DNA from: Bacteroidota bacterium
GTDB taxonomy: Bacteria; Bacteroidota; Bacteroidia; Chitinophagales; UBA2359
Assembly (NCBI GenBank): GCA_020627525.1
Contig: JAHDGP010000052.1
Location: 1-15,670 of the forward strand
Direction of reading: 5' to 3'
Length of the DNA: 15,670 nt
Shown here: positions 14,960 through 15,670 of the stretch, piece by piece
Layout of the letters: each line of letters begins with the position of its first letter
Position numbering within the stretch: position 1 is the first letter of the stretch
Program-made: the position numbers and the translations under genes
The notes under the pieces: model-generated
Seen by the model: the letters and a program-made list of their open reading frames with translations, nothing else
What the model was told of the DNA's origin: nothing
The model's database searches: none

Positions 14960-15670
14960 ATGAAAAATTTTAAAGATAAAATCGTTGTGATCACAGGTGC
15001 TGGTTCAGGAATTGGAAGAGCTTTAGCAAGAGCATTTGGTCAAAAAGGTGCAAAACTTGCCTTGAACGATTTTAACAAACAAGGCTTATACGAAACAATT
15101 GAGATTTTAAAAGCTGCTAATATCCAGCACATTTTACCCTCTGTATTTGATGTTTCAAATAAAGAATCAATGGAGGATTTTGCAGCAAATATAAAAAGAG
15201 CGTGGGGGGATGCACATGTAATTATAAACAATGCAGGAATAGCTGGAGATTCTGTGCCTGCTTATGAGATGAGTACCGAAAATTATAGGAAGGTAATGGA
15301 CATAAATTTCTTTGGTGTGCTAAATGGCTGTAACTCTTTTTTGCCTCAACTGGTAGCCAATAATGAGGGAGCAGTTGTAAATATTTCCAGCATCTTTGGA
15401 TTAATTGGTACACCCAAAAGTACTGCTTATTGTGCCAGTAAATTTGCAGTACGTGGTTATACAGAATCGTTGGCTGTCGAATTTCATCAATCACCAATAA
15501 CGATTATTTGTGTACACCCTGGAGGTATCAAGACGAACATTGCTGAAGGAGAATTTGCTGAAAAATACCTCACCACTCCACCAGAAGAATTAGCGAAACG
15601 GATTATCAAAGGAATTTTAAACAAAGAAGTAAAAATTGTATTTGGGCGAGATTCATTTAAAACATGGCTT
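14960..15670 (+). CDS. Short-chain dehydrogenase/reductase (SDR), 3' end outside window
   Basis: A classical SDR oxidoreductase, open for 237 codons to the window edge. Rossmann motif TGAGSGIG at residues 12-19, NNAG for cofactor binding near residue 91, and the catalytic tetrad Asn116 (INFFG), Ser144, Tyr157 and Lys161 (YCASK). Asp/Asn after the second strand (LALNDF) suggests NAD preference or a mixed one. The stretch VHPGGIKTNIAEGEFA and the ending VKIVFGRDSFKTWL recall a group of SDRs found in many bacteria, often annotated only as 'SDR family oxidoreductase'. The substrate is unknown. Although SDRs include the uronate (DEH) reductases of alginate pathways, this one is 259 bases from eda, with a hairpin between, and its motifs point to the other group. 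ATG 14960 is the natural start, 11 residues before the glycine motif. Confidence 0.9.
   Translation, partial: MKNFKDKIVVITGAGSGIGRALARAFGQKGAKLALNDFNKQGLYETIEILKAANIQHILPSVFDVSNKESMEDFAANIKRAWGDAHVIINNAGIAGDSVPAYEMSTENYRKVMDINFFGVLNGCNSFLPQLVANNEGAVVNISSIFGLIGTPKSTAYCASKFAVRGYTESLAVEFHQSPITIICVHPGGIKTNIAEGEFAEKYLTTPPEELAKRIIKGILNKEVKIVFGRDSFKTWL

Noticed and set aside
14960..15670. SDR gene as the DEH reductase of the alginate pathway
   Set aside because: It is separated from eda by 259 bases, and its C-terminal motifs (HPGGIKTNIA, VFGRD) look like another SDR group. Possible but not supported.
1..15670. CRISPR arrays, tRNA or rRNA genes, insertion sequences, phage genes
   Set aside because: No regularly spaced repeats, no cloverleaf or rRNA-like segments, no transposase or integrase motifs were seen on either strand.

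Overview
The window is a piece of a Bacteroidota chromosome or contig. It is AT-rich, uses little Shine-Dalgarno sequence, and has promoter-like TAnnTTTG boxes. It carries a type IX secretion (T9SS) C-terminal sorting domain, a 'GCTNP..ACNFDP' type repeat found in Bacteroidota secreted proteins, and a sigma/anti-sigma pair of a Bacteroidota type. The style of the secreted proteins suggests a marine or saprospira-like lineage, but that is a guess.

Layout. 1-396: the 3' end of rnc (RNase III), converging on a TPR-repeat protein (420-1844, minus). A 446-base spacer follows. 2291-7904 is a plus-strand block: an exported M1-family metallopeptidase with a C-terminal region that looks like an outer-membrane beta-barrel, then an ECF sigma factor, then, overlapping it by one base, a protein with an anti-sigma-like N-terminus, one inner-membrane helix, about 260 residues of low-complexity linker and a C-terminal beta-barrel. 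A GNAT acetyltransferase (7944-8453) with its own promoter box converges on two minus-strand exported proteins: an unrecognised 535-residue protein (8460-10067) and a 792-residue T9SS cargo (10170-12548). The cargo contains a lysyl-oxidase-like domain with the copper-binding His motif and both residues that form the LTQ cofactor in animal enzymes, followed by a dockerin-like segment and a T9SS sorting domain. A 445-base spacer leads to an alginate-type catabolic remnant (12994-14700): a PL7 alginate-lyase-like lipoprotein whose last strand has been replaced, out of frame, by the last ~45 codons of a 2-keto-3-deoxygluconate kinase (kdgK), followed 2 bases later by an intact KDPG aldolase (eda). 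The window ends inside an SDR oxidoreductase (14960 onward).

How the genes work together. The sigma factor and its partner fit a trans-envelope signalling unit: an outer-membrane barrel tied directly to a cytoplasmic sigma-binding segment, resembling the dual membrane-spanning anti-sigma (Dma) proteins described in Bacteroides. The M1 peptidase upstream may share the transcript. PL7 lyase, KDG kinase and KDPG aldolase are steps of one route, from alginate via unsaturated uronate and KDG to pyruvate plus glyceraldehyde-3-phosphate. The lyase-kinase join, which destroys the catalytic end of the lyase and nearly all of the kinase, is either a real deletion or an assembly collapse, and is the most important point to check in this window.

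The most noteworthy items are (i) the lyase/kdgK chimera, (ii) the one-polypeptide inner-to-outer-membrane anti-sigma, (iii) the secreted lysyl-oxidase-like protein with dockerin and T9SS modules, and (iv) the peptidase-barrel fusion.
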